Of a DNA stretch of 64,000 nucleotides, positions 27,758 through 36,207 are shown piece after piece (position 1 is the stretch's first letter; each line of letters opens with the position of its first letter). The translations under genes were made by a program, and so were the position numbers. The stretch is from Stratiformator vulcanicus (GTDB taxonomy: Bacteria; Planctomycetota; Planctomycetia; Planctomycetales; Planctomycetaceae): assembly GCF_007744515.1 (NCBI RefSeq), contig NZ_CP036268.1:124001-188000 (forward strand). The letters are read 5' to 3'. Below the pieces are notes generated by a model. It made no database searches and was not told where the DNA came from. It saw only the letters and a list, made by a program, of their open reading frames with translations.

Positions 27758-28735
27758 TTATTGACTACAGACACTTACACTTTCGAAAACTTTGCGGGCG
27801 ATTGCTCGTCGCATGCGCCCGCTGACCCGACGAATGCTTGGAGGAACAAACGTAAGACAAAGAATTGCCGTCGCTCGGAAAGGAGACCGGAATTTTAGGA
27901 TCGATGTAGCAAGGTTTTTCCACGCTACTCCGCGGTAACCGTTCTGAATAGCGAGTTTAGCGCAGGTGATATAATTGTTCGGTTTTCGTTTGGCCCGTTC
28001 CGACAGTTTTCGTCTCACATCCTCCGGCAACGTCCGATCCATTCGGTTGTAGGCACGCTCTACGCTTCGAAGCGCGCACTGCGCCTGACGACGCCGTCGT
28101 TCCATACCAACCGCGCTGCCGTGATATCGATATTGCAGTAGCCGGTCAGGCATATTTGCAAACCTCGTCCGGTCGGCCAAGCGAAGCCAGAGGTCAAAGT
28201 CTTGAGCGAATTCGAGCGATTCATCGTATGCATCGACGAGGTTCAATATCGATCGCCTCATCATGACCGACGGGTGGATCAACGTCGTGCTGCCGTCGAG
28301 CAGCCCCTCGACGATTGCCTTGTGATTGAGCGGCATCTCGAATTCGCCACACTCGTTTCCCCAAGCATCAATCACAACCGCACAGGTGCCGACAACACCA
28401 ATTTCGTTGTGTTGCGCGAGGTATTCCTTCTGTTGTTGCAGCCGTTTATGCACCGCCACATCGTCTGAATCCATTCTTGCGATTAATGAACCTCGGGCGT
28501 GTTGTAGTCCGAAATTTAAAGCCACAGTCAATCCCCGCCCTTTGTTGCGCACAGGGCGGATGCGTTGATCCTCAGATGCGTTTCGGAGAAATTCCCAAGT
28601 ACCGTCTGTCGACCCATCATCGACGATGATCGCCTCCCAATTATGGAAAGACTGCCCGATGAGGCTCGCCACAGCCTCTCGCACGTAGGGAAGCCCGTTG
28701 CGCACCGGGAGAATGATGCTAATTTCAGGACTCAT
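27758..28735 (-). CDS. GT2-family glycosyltransferase
   Basis: The product is 325 aa. Motifs: ISIILPVRNGLPYVREAVAS, AIIVDDGSTDGT, RNKGRGLTVALNFGLQHARG in pieces, and ARMDSDDVA near residue 91 (the DSDD form of the metal motif). Then come HPSVMMRRS and FAQDFDLWLRLA, with the QD pair in the base region. This combination (LPVRNG, R.D.DD, H.svm.rr) is common in GT2 enzymes of capsule and O-antigen loci. The C-terminus is strongly basic and ends with VFESVSVCSQ. Its start overlaps the stop of the upstream methyltransferase (ATGA). Sugar specificity is not readable. Confidence 0.88.
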   Translation of the reverse strand: MSPEISIILPVRNGLPYVREAVASLIGQSFHNWEAIIVDDGSTDGTWEFLRNASEDQRIRPVRNKGRGLTVALNFGLQHARGSLIARMDSDDVAVHKRLQQQKEYLAQHNEIGVVGTCAVVIDAWGNECGEFEMPLNHKAIVEGLLDGSTTLIHPSVMMRRSILNLVDAYDESLEFAQDFDLWLRLADRTRFANMPDRLLQYRYHGSAVGMERRRRQAQCALRSVERAYNRMDRTLPEDVRRKLSERAKRKPNNYITCAKLAIQNGYRGVAWKNLATSILKFRSPFRATAILCLTFVPPSIRRVSGRMRRAIARKVFESVSVCSQ

Positions 28736-29475
28736 GATGGACGTAGTTCGGACCAGATTTCACCCCACCGAACCTCGAGATGTTGTATTTCCAGTCCAGC
28801 AGCCGATGTCTCTTCGGCGAATGTCTCTAATGTAAATTCGGTCTCGTGAGTCGGATCAAGCCGATAGTCAACGCCCAGTTCGTCTTTAAGCGGAACTCTC
28901 CAATCCCTCTCGTAAACGGGAACACGGATCAAAAAACGACTCGAACCGGTCGTTTGAATCGCTTTCCTGAGAAAATCGCTTCGGTGCGGCAAGTGTTCGA
29001 GCACGTTCGATAGCACCACAACATCGTAGCGTCCCGCCGGGAGGCTGGTGAGTGCATCTCCACATTGAAAATTGACGCGTGGATGGCCAAAGCGGGTAAG
29101 CGCTTGGTCGATATTTGACCGGCTGAGGTCGATTCCCGTCACATCCGCTCCACTCTTCTCCGCGATACTGAAGGCGAGCGCTCCGACACCGCAGCCGATA
29201 TCCAAAACGAGTTCATTTCTCTGAATGCGGGATGAAAAAAAGTCATGATACTTCATGTGGCGATGCTTGGTGTGCAAGCCGTTTCCATACCTGACTGCTG
29301 CAGGACCATGCAATTGATAGAGCCGATAGTCCAAGTCCATCAGGAATTTTGCCGCCTCGCGAGGCGAAGTGCGCGCCGCAGCGACTTCCGCAATTCGAAC
29401 CAGGAGCGGTGACAAAAATCGTGGCGGGAGGAGCCACAGCGGCGCCGTCAGCCAGGTCGCTAATGCCTTCTTCAT
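28732..29475 (-). CDS. Class I SAM-dependent methyltransferase (UbiG/COQ3-like fold)
   Basis: The product is 247 aa. An N-terminal hydrophobic stretch (LATWLTAPLWLLPPRFLSPLL) precedes a classical Rossmann methyltransferase. Motif I is VLDIGCGVGALAFSIA (about residues 91-106). GADVTGIDLSRSNIDQA gives the acid at the end of strand 2. VNFQCGDAL is followed by YDVVVLSNVLEHLPHRSDFLRKA. The end is acidic and contains EIWSELRPS. It overlaps both neighbours by 4 bp, so it belongs to the same transcript as the GT4 upstream and the GT2 downstream. A sugar methyltransferase role fits the context but is not proven. Confidence 0.85.
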   Translation of the reverse strand: MKKALATWLTAPLWLLPPRFLSPLLVRIAEVAAARTSPREAAKFLMDLDYRLYQLHGPAAVRYGNGLHTKHRHMKYHDFFSSRIQRNELVLDIGCGVGALAFSIAEKSGADVTGIDLSRSNIDQALTRFGHPRVNFQCGDALTSLPAGRYDVVVLSNVLEHLPHRSDFLRKAIQTTGSSRFLIRVPVYERDWRVPLKDELGVDYRLDPTHETEFTLETFAEETSAAGLEIQHLEVRWGEIWSELRPS

Positions 29476-30602
29476 CGGCGAGTTTCTTCCAGATGCTCCG
29501 CGGAAAGCTCCAGCAAAACGTTCTCCTCCTGCTCAACGATTCTTGTAAGGCTGAGGTCGTTTACAATCGCCCGCCGCGCCGCGCCGCCGAGCTGTGATCG
29601 CAGACTGCCATCGTTGAGCAACCGGGTCACAGCGTCCGCAATCTCGGTTGGCTCAGTCCCGCACAGTAAACCGGTTTCGCCCGGCCGAATGACCTCTCGA
29701 ATCCCTGGCACCCGTGTACCCACGACAGCACAGCCGCACGCCATCGCCTCCAGAAGCGTCTTCGGGTGCCCCTCGTAGTGCGACGGCAGCACAAAAATTC
29801 GGCCAAGACGCAACTGCGATGGCAATAATGTGTGCGGAAGCCGTCCGGCAAATTCAACGTCGCACCCCAATGTCCGGGCCTGTAACTCACAAGCCTCACG
29901 TAAATTTCCGTCGCCAATGATCCTGACGCCAAAGCCACCGATGTCCGCCGCCTGGATCAAGCTTTCCACATTCTTTTGCTCGGATAGACGCCCGACGTAC
30001 ACGACGTCCCTGTCCGGCTCGACCGAGTTGTCCGGTGAGAACAGTTCCGTGTCGACGAAATTAGGTATGATCGTCACCCGCGAGGCCAAACGCGGCCAGC
30101 GGGACGAAACCTGATGCCCGGCCGCGGCGGTCGACACAACAATACGGTGCGCTGCAGAAAACACCCGCTGCTCGTACCTCAGCGCCTTCTCACCTGCGGC
30201 ATCCCCCCGCAGGTGGCGCGAAAATTCGGACCAGCGGTAGCCCGATCGAGCGACAAAAGGTCGGCCAAATCGCGCCCCAGCAGCAGCAGCCCGGTCTGCC
30301 CCCAAAGTCTGATTCGACTTGAACACCGAACATCGCGCCAAGGCCTTCGAATGTAACCGAATGAGGAGCCGGCGGTAGAGAGCGCGCGGCATCCCGCTCG
30401 AATTGCAAACGACGTCGATCCCGTCGAGTTGACGGCCTATCTCCAAGTCCGCCCGGCCGCCGTACGTTACGAACGTCACTTTCCACCCACGGTCTACCAA
30501 CCGCTCATAGAGCGATACTTCCCGCGCAAGCATCCCCCCCTGCTCCCACGCTTCGAGGGAGACGTCGCGGGTAAAGAACAGGCCGACGTGCTTCTCAGGC
30601 AT
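29472..30602 (-). CDS. GT4-family glycosyltransferase
   Basis: The product is 376 aa if started at the ATG at 30602, which gives an 8-bp overlap with the upstream stop. The frame stays open to 30680 inside the upstream gene, so a longer form is possible but less likely. MPEKHVGLFFTRDVSLEAW opens a GT-B fold. The C-terminal domain has VVYVGRLSEQKNVESLIQA, VRIIGDGNLREA, EFAGRLPHTLLPSQL and the motif EGHPKTLLEAMACGCAVVGT in pieces (Glu-x7-Glu). VARSGYRWSEFSRHL in the N-terminal half is typical of some capsule GT4 enzymes. Cytoplasmic; it probably extends the polysaccharide exported by the ABC pair upstream. Confidence 0.87.
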   Translation of the reverse strand: MPEKHVGLFFTRDVSLEAWEQGGMLAREVSLYERLVDRGWKVTFVTYGGRADLEIGRQLDGIDVVCNSSGMPRALYRRLLIRLHSKALARCSVFKSNQTLGADRAAAAGARFGRPFVARSGYRWSEFSRHLRGDAAGEKALRYEQRVFSAAHRIVVSTAAAGHQVSSRWPRLASRVTIIPNFVDTELFSPDNSVEPDRDVVYVGRLSEQKNVESLIQAADIGGFGVRIIGDGNLREACELQARTLGCDVEFAGRLPHTLLPSQLRLGRIFVLPSHYEGHPKTLLEAMACGCAVVGTRVPGIREVIRPGETGLLCGTEPTEIADAVTRLLNDGSLRSQLGGAARRAIVNDLSLTRIVEQEENVLLELSAEHLEETRR

Positions 30603-31317
30603 GACTCGTGACACCACTGCCAACAACTTCGACTGAAGTTCGCCCTTTAATCTTTTCGAGGACTGCCCATGTCGGTCCACCCATTAACGAATCGAGGTCG
30701 ACCGACTCATGAAATAATTTTCGGTAAAGCCCTCTACGGAGACGATTGCGGACACCCCTGGCGATATTTACGCCTTCACCCTCCCGGTCAAGTTGAAGAA
30801 CCTCAAGCCCGTTTCGCACGGCCCTCGCCTCGATAAATGCTCTCGCTTCCTGTGCGGAAAAAAACCATTTATGCCGATCCTCGGGTGGCTCGGGCGGAAG
30901 ACCGTAGAATTTAAGGGGGAAGTCGGGCCGATAAGGGCCAAAGCGAAGCATTCGAAACATATCGCCCCAAGGGTTCGGCAGCGAGATGATTACGTGGCTT
31001 CGCGTGACGCGACACAGTTCGTCGAAGACTTCATGCGGATTGTCAAGGTGCTCGAGCACGTCGAGGCACAGCACACAATCGAACGAACCGTCACCGAATG
31101 GGATCGCCTCGCGTTCCAAATTCACCTGATGATCCGGCGAACCGCCCAGCCCGATCCCGACATATTCGGCTTCGCTATCTATGTGCTGGCGCAGGTGCTG
31201 CTCATCTGCTCCAACGTCCAGAATTCGTCGTGAGTGCAGGATCGGCTTGTACTTCTCCCATACATAACGGGCTTTTGAGACGCGATCGGTGTAACCATTT
31301 CTTGTTTTAAACAACAT
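30595..31317 (-). CDS. Class I SAM-dependent methyltransferase with divergent motif I
   Basis: The product is 240 aa from the ATG at 31317, just after an in-frame GTG. The strand-1 motif reads RILDVGADEQHLRQH, lacking the usual GxGxG. The rest is standard: YVGIGLGGSPDHQVNLE, DGSFDCVLCLDVLEHLDNPHEVFDELCRV, HVIISLPNPWG. The later YGLPPEPPEDRHKWFFS is a feature of methyltransferases in O-antigen and capsule clusters. SAM binding through a relaxed loop is likely, but reduced activity cannot be ruled out. The gene overlaps the GT4 that follows and begins 45 bp after the stop of the fusion gene. Confidence 0.8.
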   Translation of the reverse strand: MLFKTRNGYTDRVSKARYVWEKYKPILHSRRILDVGADEQHLRQHIDSEAEYVGIGLGGSPDHQVNLEREAIPFGDGSFDCVLCLDVLEHLDNPHEVFDELCRVTRSHVIISLPNPWGDMFRMLRFGPYRPDFPLKFYGLPPEPPEDRHKWFFSAQEARAFIEARAVRNGLEVLQLDREGEGVNIARGVRNRLRRGLYRKLFHESVDLDSLMGGPTWAVLEKIKGRTSVEVVGSGVTSHA

Positions 31318-31361
31318 CACACGGAGCCAATATTGCTATTTCTATAAAATGATACGACGCC

Positions 31362-33668
31362 TTAGCCGGGAAACGAATACCCGAAATACTCAGCATCCAA
31401 TCGATATTTGGCGAACACCTTCTCTTCCAGTCGATCAGTATAGTAGTGCCTCAGCTCTCGGTGTCTTTGCGATTGGTTAAGCTTGGGAAGCTTTTTCGGC
31501 AGAATGAGGCGGTCTGCAATTACTTGCCAATCTTCCTGTAACGACTCGAATCGGGCAATGAAATCGACCAACGGCGTCTTGTCTTCTCGAAAGAGATGCT
31601 GATGCTGTGGCAGCCAATGCTTATTTCGAGCGTGACCATTTTCGTCCCAGGCTCCCTCAAGCACAAATTCCTCAAAAGTTCTTCCGAATTCTCCTGGCAT
31701 TCCCCGACTATACTCGAACGCTGAAACCATCCGGTCCCACGGACACCGAACGACTGAGAAACGAAAGAAATCTATCCATTCTGCTGCGTCAAGCGGTGAA
31801 GGTAGATTTGGTGCCGTGATTGCATCACTAGCATATCGATCAATAATGCCGCGATGTATTGAGTATCCAGCGGTCTTCGGCACGTGGACAAATATCGCAC
31901 GTCTTGACGGTACAAGAACTAGCGAAAGCTTCAGAAACTCATCAAATGATTTATGGTCATCTCTCCACCGATCAGGGCGAAAGTGTTGATGCTCCCACGA
32001 ACCTTTTCCATCTATCACTGTCGGAAAGGCATAAAGCCTATTGTCGCATTGTGTAGTGTGACCTTTATGGGGCTTTTCTTTGGGTTTCGGCCAAATTTGC
32101 GTCGCCTGATTGATCAGGCGACGAATCGCCGACTTCGGACCCTGATTCCTTGGAAACTCTAATTCTCGTTCGCGAAAGAAAACACCAAGGGTAGGACCAT
32201 AGGCGGCAATATATTGCATTCCCTTGCGAAACGGCCGCCATGAATGCTCGGTCACAGTTTCAGCGCAGCTTGGACGGCAGTCGTTGTCGAGGTGAGCGAA
32301 GCTTTTAAGGAAGTCGGGGTCGTCTGAAAAAAAACAACGTTTCCATGTCGCAGATGCAATCGAACGCTGCCGCGTTCCTTGGCGCATGTCATGAATGAAT
32401 CCAACTTTGACTTCCTCAAATTCCTCCATGAGAGTTTTGAGCAAAGTAAGAGCTTCCAAGCCTTTTGGCCCATCTATCAGAACGGAGCAGGCCTTTCCGG
32501 GCCGCAGAGCGATCTGTTCCCTAAGTACGCGATGCGCGTCTCCGTAAAGCAGTTTAAGATTCTTGTGTGCGGCAAGACGTTCTTCTGCCTGGCGGGCGAT
32601 GTCGTCATGCAGAAGTTCAACGCTTACTACTGGCACAGGCTCGCTGGAAAAAAATTTGGCTAAGACATCAGTGCTTTGCCCGAGAAACCTTCCAGACTCG
32701 AGTACATAATCAACTTCTAATGACTTACTTACACTGCATGCCAAGCACATTTCACTATGTAGAATGCCGCGTTCGGCGAAAGTGAAATTCAATCGACGAA
32801 ATCGGTGAATGTTGGTCTCCGAAGCACTCAGGCAGACTGTCGTCGCTAGAAGTGTGGTGGCGTGATCGCTCGTCTCTTGCCACAATCGATACAGTTCTGT
32901 GCACTCTCTCTTCGGTCTGTTTGTGCTAAACGGAGCGTTATCCAAAAGGATCGGGTGCCAACCACCTTTAAGGTGAACTACAGCAGTGCCTTTTCGTATG
33001 GGCACACAATTCGTTTCGTTCAAAATTGAACATGGCAAGCCCGCGAAAGTCAGATTCTGCCCGCGAACCGATAACTCAGAAGATTGATTCCAATTTGTGT
33101 GTCCCAGCAACTGTGCCAGGGCAAACTGATCTGCTGCGCCGTATGAATCGTCTGCCTCTTGAATTAAGTCTTCGTCTGAGCATATGTGCTCAACACGGCG
33201 TAAAAGGTCGGCAAACACTCGCGCCGCAACCTCTCCGTCACGCGTGAGCATCACACCTGTATTCAGCGGGAATTTCTCGGCCTTCCACGTGTAAACGACG
33301 TCCGCATCCGCTGGCAAGTGTTTTTCAATTCGATCGAGAATGATGGTATCGCAGTCGATAAATACGTGAGGACGACTTTGATTTGATTCAGCCGCGTGGG
33401 CCCAAGCAGCTAACTTCATCGGAATCCGGATTCGAGGGTTCGTTCCGGCATTTAGTCGATATTGTTCAAAAACCACGCTTGGGAAAGTTTTTGCCAACGT
33501 CGCAATTGACGCCGGCAAAACTTCATCGAAGAGAACGATTGCGTCGAATTGACCGTATACATGGCTTAGGGAGGCAAGCAATGTCTCAAGAAACGGCAAG
33601 TACCTGTTGCCGTAGATGGTAGTAACAAACCGAGGAGTCTTCATTTTACTGTCTGAATGGTAGATCAT
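31362..33668 (-). CDS. Three-domain fusion: GT8-like glycosyltransferase, central Rossmann-like domain, sulfotransferase
   Basis: The product is 768 aa; an ATG at 33644 (residue 9) is an alternative start. Residues about 9-270 look like a GT-A glycosyltransferase of the GT8/nucleotide-diphospho-sugar type: FVTTIYGNRYLPFLETLLAS, VFIDCDTIILD with a D-C-D metal motif (105-107), and NTGVML. Residues about 300-500 have EVDYVLESGRFLGQSTDVL, VSVELLHDD and CSVLIDGPKG, a Rossmann-like pattern resembling a class I methyltransferase without a clear SAM motif. Residues about 580-768 form a sulfotransferase: IFVHVPKTAGYS (593-603) for PAPS phosphosulfate, and FSVVRCPWDRMVSAFEY (637-653) for the 3'-phosphate. 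The first codon follows directly on the stop of the ABC ATPase gene. It may add and sulfate a sugar; the order of events is inference. Confidence 0.78.
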   Translation of the reverse strand: MIYHSDSKMKTPRFVTTIYGNRYLPFLETLLASLSHVYGQFDAIVLFDEVLPASIATLAKTFPSVVFEQYRLNAGTNPRIRIPMKLAAWAHAAESNQSRPHVFIDCDTIILDRIEKHLPADADVVYTWKAEKFPLNTGVMLTRDGEVAARVFADLLRRVEHICSDEDLIQEADDSYGAADQFALAQLLGHTNWNQSSELSVRGQNLTFAGLPCSILNETNCVPIRKGTAVVHLKGGWHPILLDNAPFSTNRPKRECTELYRLWQETSDHATTLLATTVCLSASETNIHRFRRLNFTFAERGILHSEMCLACSVSKSLEVDYVLESGRFLGQSTDVLAKFFSSEPVPVVSVELLHDDIARQAEERLAAHKNLKLLYGDAHRVLREQIALRPGKACSVLIDGPKGLEALTLLKTLMEEFEEVKVGFIHDMRQGTRQRSIASATWKRCFFSDDPDFLKSFAHLDNDCRPSCAETVTEHSWRPFRKGMQYIAAYGPTLGVFFRERELEFPRNQGPKSAIRRLINQATQIWPKPKEKPHKGHTTQCDNRLYAFPTVIDGKGSWEHQHFRPDRWRDDHKSFDEFLKLSLVLVPSRRAIFVHVPKTAGYSIHRGIIDRYASDAITAPNLPSPLDAAEWIDFFRFSVVRCPWDRMVSAFEYSRGMPGEFGRTFEEFVLEGAWDENGHARNKHWLPQHQHLFREDKTPLVDFIARFESLQEDWQVIADRLILPKKLPKLNQSQRHRELRHYYTDRLEEKVFAKYRLDAEYFGYSFPG

Positions 33669-34922
33669 CTATTTACCGATCACGTGCCAATTCTGCGAGA
33701 TGAGCACCGGGCCATGTTTGGTTCGATCGGGCAAGAGACCCGAGGGGAAAAAGGCGTCGGCTTCGACAGTGAAGGAAAAGGCATCAAGCATCACGTCGGA
33801 TTGAATTCCATTGACCACGAGATATAGCGAGGCAATGTAATTTCCGGGTGTAAAATTCAGAGATTGAGCATCGCAGCATACCGTGCATGGCGGTGTAAGC
33901 TCCAAGAAATTTTCGCAGGCGATCTTCGTGTCGAGGACAGCCACAGGCGATCCGCTTTGGTCAGAGACCTGGATGGTCACTCGGACGTTTCGCTTTGGCA
34001 TCTGGTCATTTGAAACTAGGTCGAGTTCGAAACGAGCAGGGCGGCTGCAGGAAAGAGATGCGCGGTCGCCTTGCTGTGATGAACTGATCCTAACGTTTGC
34101 AAATTTGAAGTTCGAAAATCGAAAACGTTTAGCGTCCACTAAGCTCATTGAGAGTTCTTCATGTCGTCCCGAACTCGCATACTGGTTCACTACTTGCGAA
34201 GTTGGGCCAAGCGTGACGACTTGTCCTGCAGCAATAAGGATGGCAGAAGCACATAGGCGGGTTACAGCCCCCATGTTGTGACTGACAAAGAATACCGTTC
34301 GCCCGCTTTCGGCCACCTCCCCCATTTTGCCGAGGCAGCGTTTTTGGAACTCGGCGTCGCCGACCGCGAGGACTTCGTCGATAATTAAAATTTCGGGTTC
34401 CAGGTGGGCGGCGACGGCGAAGCCGAGGCGGACGCTCATGCCGCTGCTGTAGCGTTTTACAGGGGTGTCGAGGAATTCTTCGATGCCGGCGAAGTCGACG
34501 ATTTCGTCGAACTTGCGTTTAATCTCGGCGCGGGTCATGCCGAGGACGGTGCCGCTTAAGTAGATGTTCTCGCGGCCGGTCAGTTCGGGATGAAAGCCGG
34601 TGCCGACTTCGAGCAGGCTGCCGACGCGTCCTTTGAGGTGGACGCGGCCCTCGGTCGGGTCGGTGATGCGGCTGAGAATTTTTAAGAGGGTGCTCTTGCC
34701 GGCGCCGTTGCGGCCGATGACACCCACGACCTCGCCCGGCTTGACTTCAAAGCTGACGTCTTTGAGGGCCCAAAAATCATGTCTTTTGCTCGCTCCGCGG
34801 AAAATATTTTGGGCACCCTCGACGAGATCTTCGCGAAGGGAGCGATAGCTCTTTTTCTCCTGCGTATCGGCGATGCGATACCGCTTGGAGAGGCCTTCGA
34901 CTTTGATCGCGTAGTCGGTCAT
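33669..34922 (-). CDS. wzt: ABC transporter ATP-binding protein for polysaccharide export (Wzt-like)
   Basis: The product is 417 aa. Residues 1-245 form the ATPase: Walker A GRNGAGKST (70-78), Q-loop region VGSLLEVGTGFHPELTGREN, signature YSSGM (158-162), Walker B ILIIDEVLAVGD (178-189) and switch His in FFVSHNMG. The GTGFHPELTGREN stretch is specific to O-antigen and teichoic-acid exporters. Residues about 265-417 form a beta-rich extension like the Wzt C-terminal domain, which in O9a-type systems binds the capped glycan end. The ATPase half is GC-rich like the chromosome, while the C-terminal half is AT-rich (23 of 60 G+C at 34081-34140, 38 of 60 at 34321-34380). It follows the permease by 18 bp and abuts the fusion gene. 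Confidence 0.92.
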   Translation of the reverse strand: MTDYAIKVEGLSKRYRIADTQEKKSYRSLREDLVEGAQNIFRGASKRHDFWALKDVSFEVKPGEVVGVIGRNGAGKSTLLKILSRITDPTEGRVHLKGRVGSLLEVGTGFHPELTGRENIYLSGTVLGMTRAEIKRKFDEIVDFAGIEEFLDTPVKRYSSGMSVRLGFAVAAHLEPEILIIDEVLAVGDAEFQKRCLGKMGEVAESGRTVFFVSHNMGAVTRLCASAILIAAGQVVTLGPTSQVVNQYASSGRHEELSMSLVDAKRFRFSNFKFANVRISSSQQGDRASLSCSRPARFELDLVSNDQMPKRNVRVTIQVSDQSGSPVAVLDTKIACENFLELTPPCTVCCDAQSLNFTPGNYIASLYLVVNGIQSDVMLDAFSFTVEADAFFPSGLLPDRTKHGPVLISQNWHVIGK

Positions 34923-34940
34923 TGTGAAGCGAAATCGATT

Positions 34941-35906
34941 TCAAATGAGATCGGCGAAAGAACTTTCGAACCGCCGGAAAATGATCGCCGATACGGGCAC
35001 AATGACAGCAATAGTTGCGCAGCCGATGCCGAACGATTGCCACGGTAGCGGGCTTCCAGTCAGCGTCGCGCGGAAGAAGTCGACGAATCCGTTCATGGGA
35101 TTGAGTGTCGTCGCCCAGTAACGCAGCCCGCTGGTTGATTTTAATGGTTGGGGACGCTCGGCGGGAGTGGCGATTTCGGTTGATGCCTCTGTCGGGGCTG
35201 TTATCGCCGGCAGGTAAATGGCGGGGGTCGCGAAGAGCCCCGCCTGAATGAGAAATGGGATCGCGTACCGCACATCACGGTATACAACGTTCAAAGCCGC
35301 CAGAAGGCAACCGATCGACATCGCCAACAGGGCGGCCGCCAGAATCGGCAGGGGGCTGAGCAAAATCGTCACCGAGGGCACGATGCCGTAAGCGATCAGG
35401 AGTCCGACCATCAGAAGGCTGCCGACGGCGAAATCGACCACGGCGGGAGCTGCCGCGGCGAATGGGATTAACAGTCGGGGGAAATAGACTTTTGTAATGA
35501 GTCTTTCAGCGCCGACAACGCTTTCGGAGGCGCTCGACAGCGCAGTGGAGAACATGGTCCACAATAACATTCCGCAGTAGACGAATGCCGGATAACCGGT
35601 CGTGGCTGAATCGGCCCCAATCGCGGGGGCGACGAAAACCGTGAAGACGATCATCAGTAGTGCCGGCCGCAACATCGCCCAGGCAATGCCCAGAAACGTT
35701 TGCTTATAGCGAACCGAAACGTCTCGCCAGGCAAGCAGCAGAAACAGGTCGCGGTATCGCCAAAGTTCCGCGACGTCGATCAACTGCCACGCCCGCCGCG
35801 GCGCGATCACGGTTTCGACTACGTTGGCGTCAGCCTCCTTGCCGGAAACATCAGCCGCGACGGGAGCTTCCGTCGGCGGTTCGGCAAATTGAGTGGAATC
35901 GGTCAT
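34941..35906 (-). CDS. wzm: ABC-2 type polysaccharide export permease (Wzm-like)
   Basis: The product is 321 aa from the ATG at 35906; the frame is open to 35963 but that part has no clear start. A polar N-terminus (about 45 residues) precedes WQLIDVAELWRYRDLFLLLAWRDVSVRYKQTFLG in pieces, the conserved entry of ABC-2 exporters of O-antigen and teichoic acids. Six membrane segments can be followed, with YFPRLLIPFAAAAPAVVDF and NVVYRDVRYAIPFLIQAGLFATPAIYLP as family marks. A less conserved loop with TEASTEIATPAERP separates the last helices. It forms a transporter with the ATPase gene 18 bp downstream. It is the first gene of the leftward arm. A perfect inverted repeat lies 91 bp upstream of the start. 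Confidence 0.92.
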   Translation of the reverse strand: MTDSTQFAEPPTEAPVAADVSGKEADANVVETVIAPRRAWQLIDVAELWRYRDLFLLLAWRDVSVRYKQTFLGIAWAMLRPALLMIVFTVFVAPAIGADSATTGYPAFVYCGMLLWTMFSTALSSASESVVGAERLITKVYFPRLLIPFAAAAPAVVDFAVGSLLMVGLLIAYGIVPSVTILLSPLPILAAALLAMSIGCLLAALNVVYRDVRYAIPFLIQAGLFATPAIYLPAITAPTEASTEIATPAERPQPLKSTSGLRYWATTLNPMNGFVDFFRATLTGSPLPWQSFGIGCATIAVIVPVSAIIFRRFESSFADLI

Positions 35907-35996
35907 ACGGAAACAGTGCGGACGCGGTTCGAAGGCCAAGCTTCGGATTTCCGCGATCTCCAAATCTAATCAAACGGCGATTCTTCCATAGGCGAC

Positions 35997-36037
35997 ATCA
36001 CCCAATGTTCGGCAGGGGCTGCAGAACATTGGGTGAT
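35997..36037. promoter_or_regulatory. Perfect 14-bp inverted repeat upstream of the export operon
   Basis: Arms ATCACCCAATGTTC (35997-36010) and GAACATTGGGTGAT (36024-36037) are exact reverse complements separated by 13 nt. No T-run follows in the leftward direction, so an intrinsic terminator for the gene ending at 36208 is unlikely. The position 91 bp before the permease start suits an operator or a structured 5' leader. The binding factor is unknown. Confidence 0.55.
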
Positions 36038-36207
36038 ACCCCGATTCGATGATACGCACCCTTGTGGCAGTTCGCGAATCGCCATCACTACAACGGGCGC
36101 CGACAGCCGAGTCAACGAAGTCTGGTATGAAGATTCTGTGAGGAAATCAGAGCGCGCGGCGGCACCGCACTTTCCGGCACCCGAGTCCACAGAACGCATT
36201 GGCAGTG

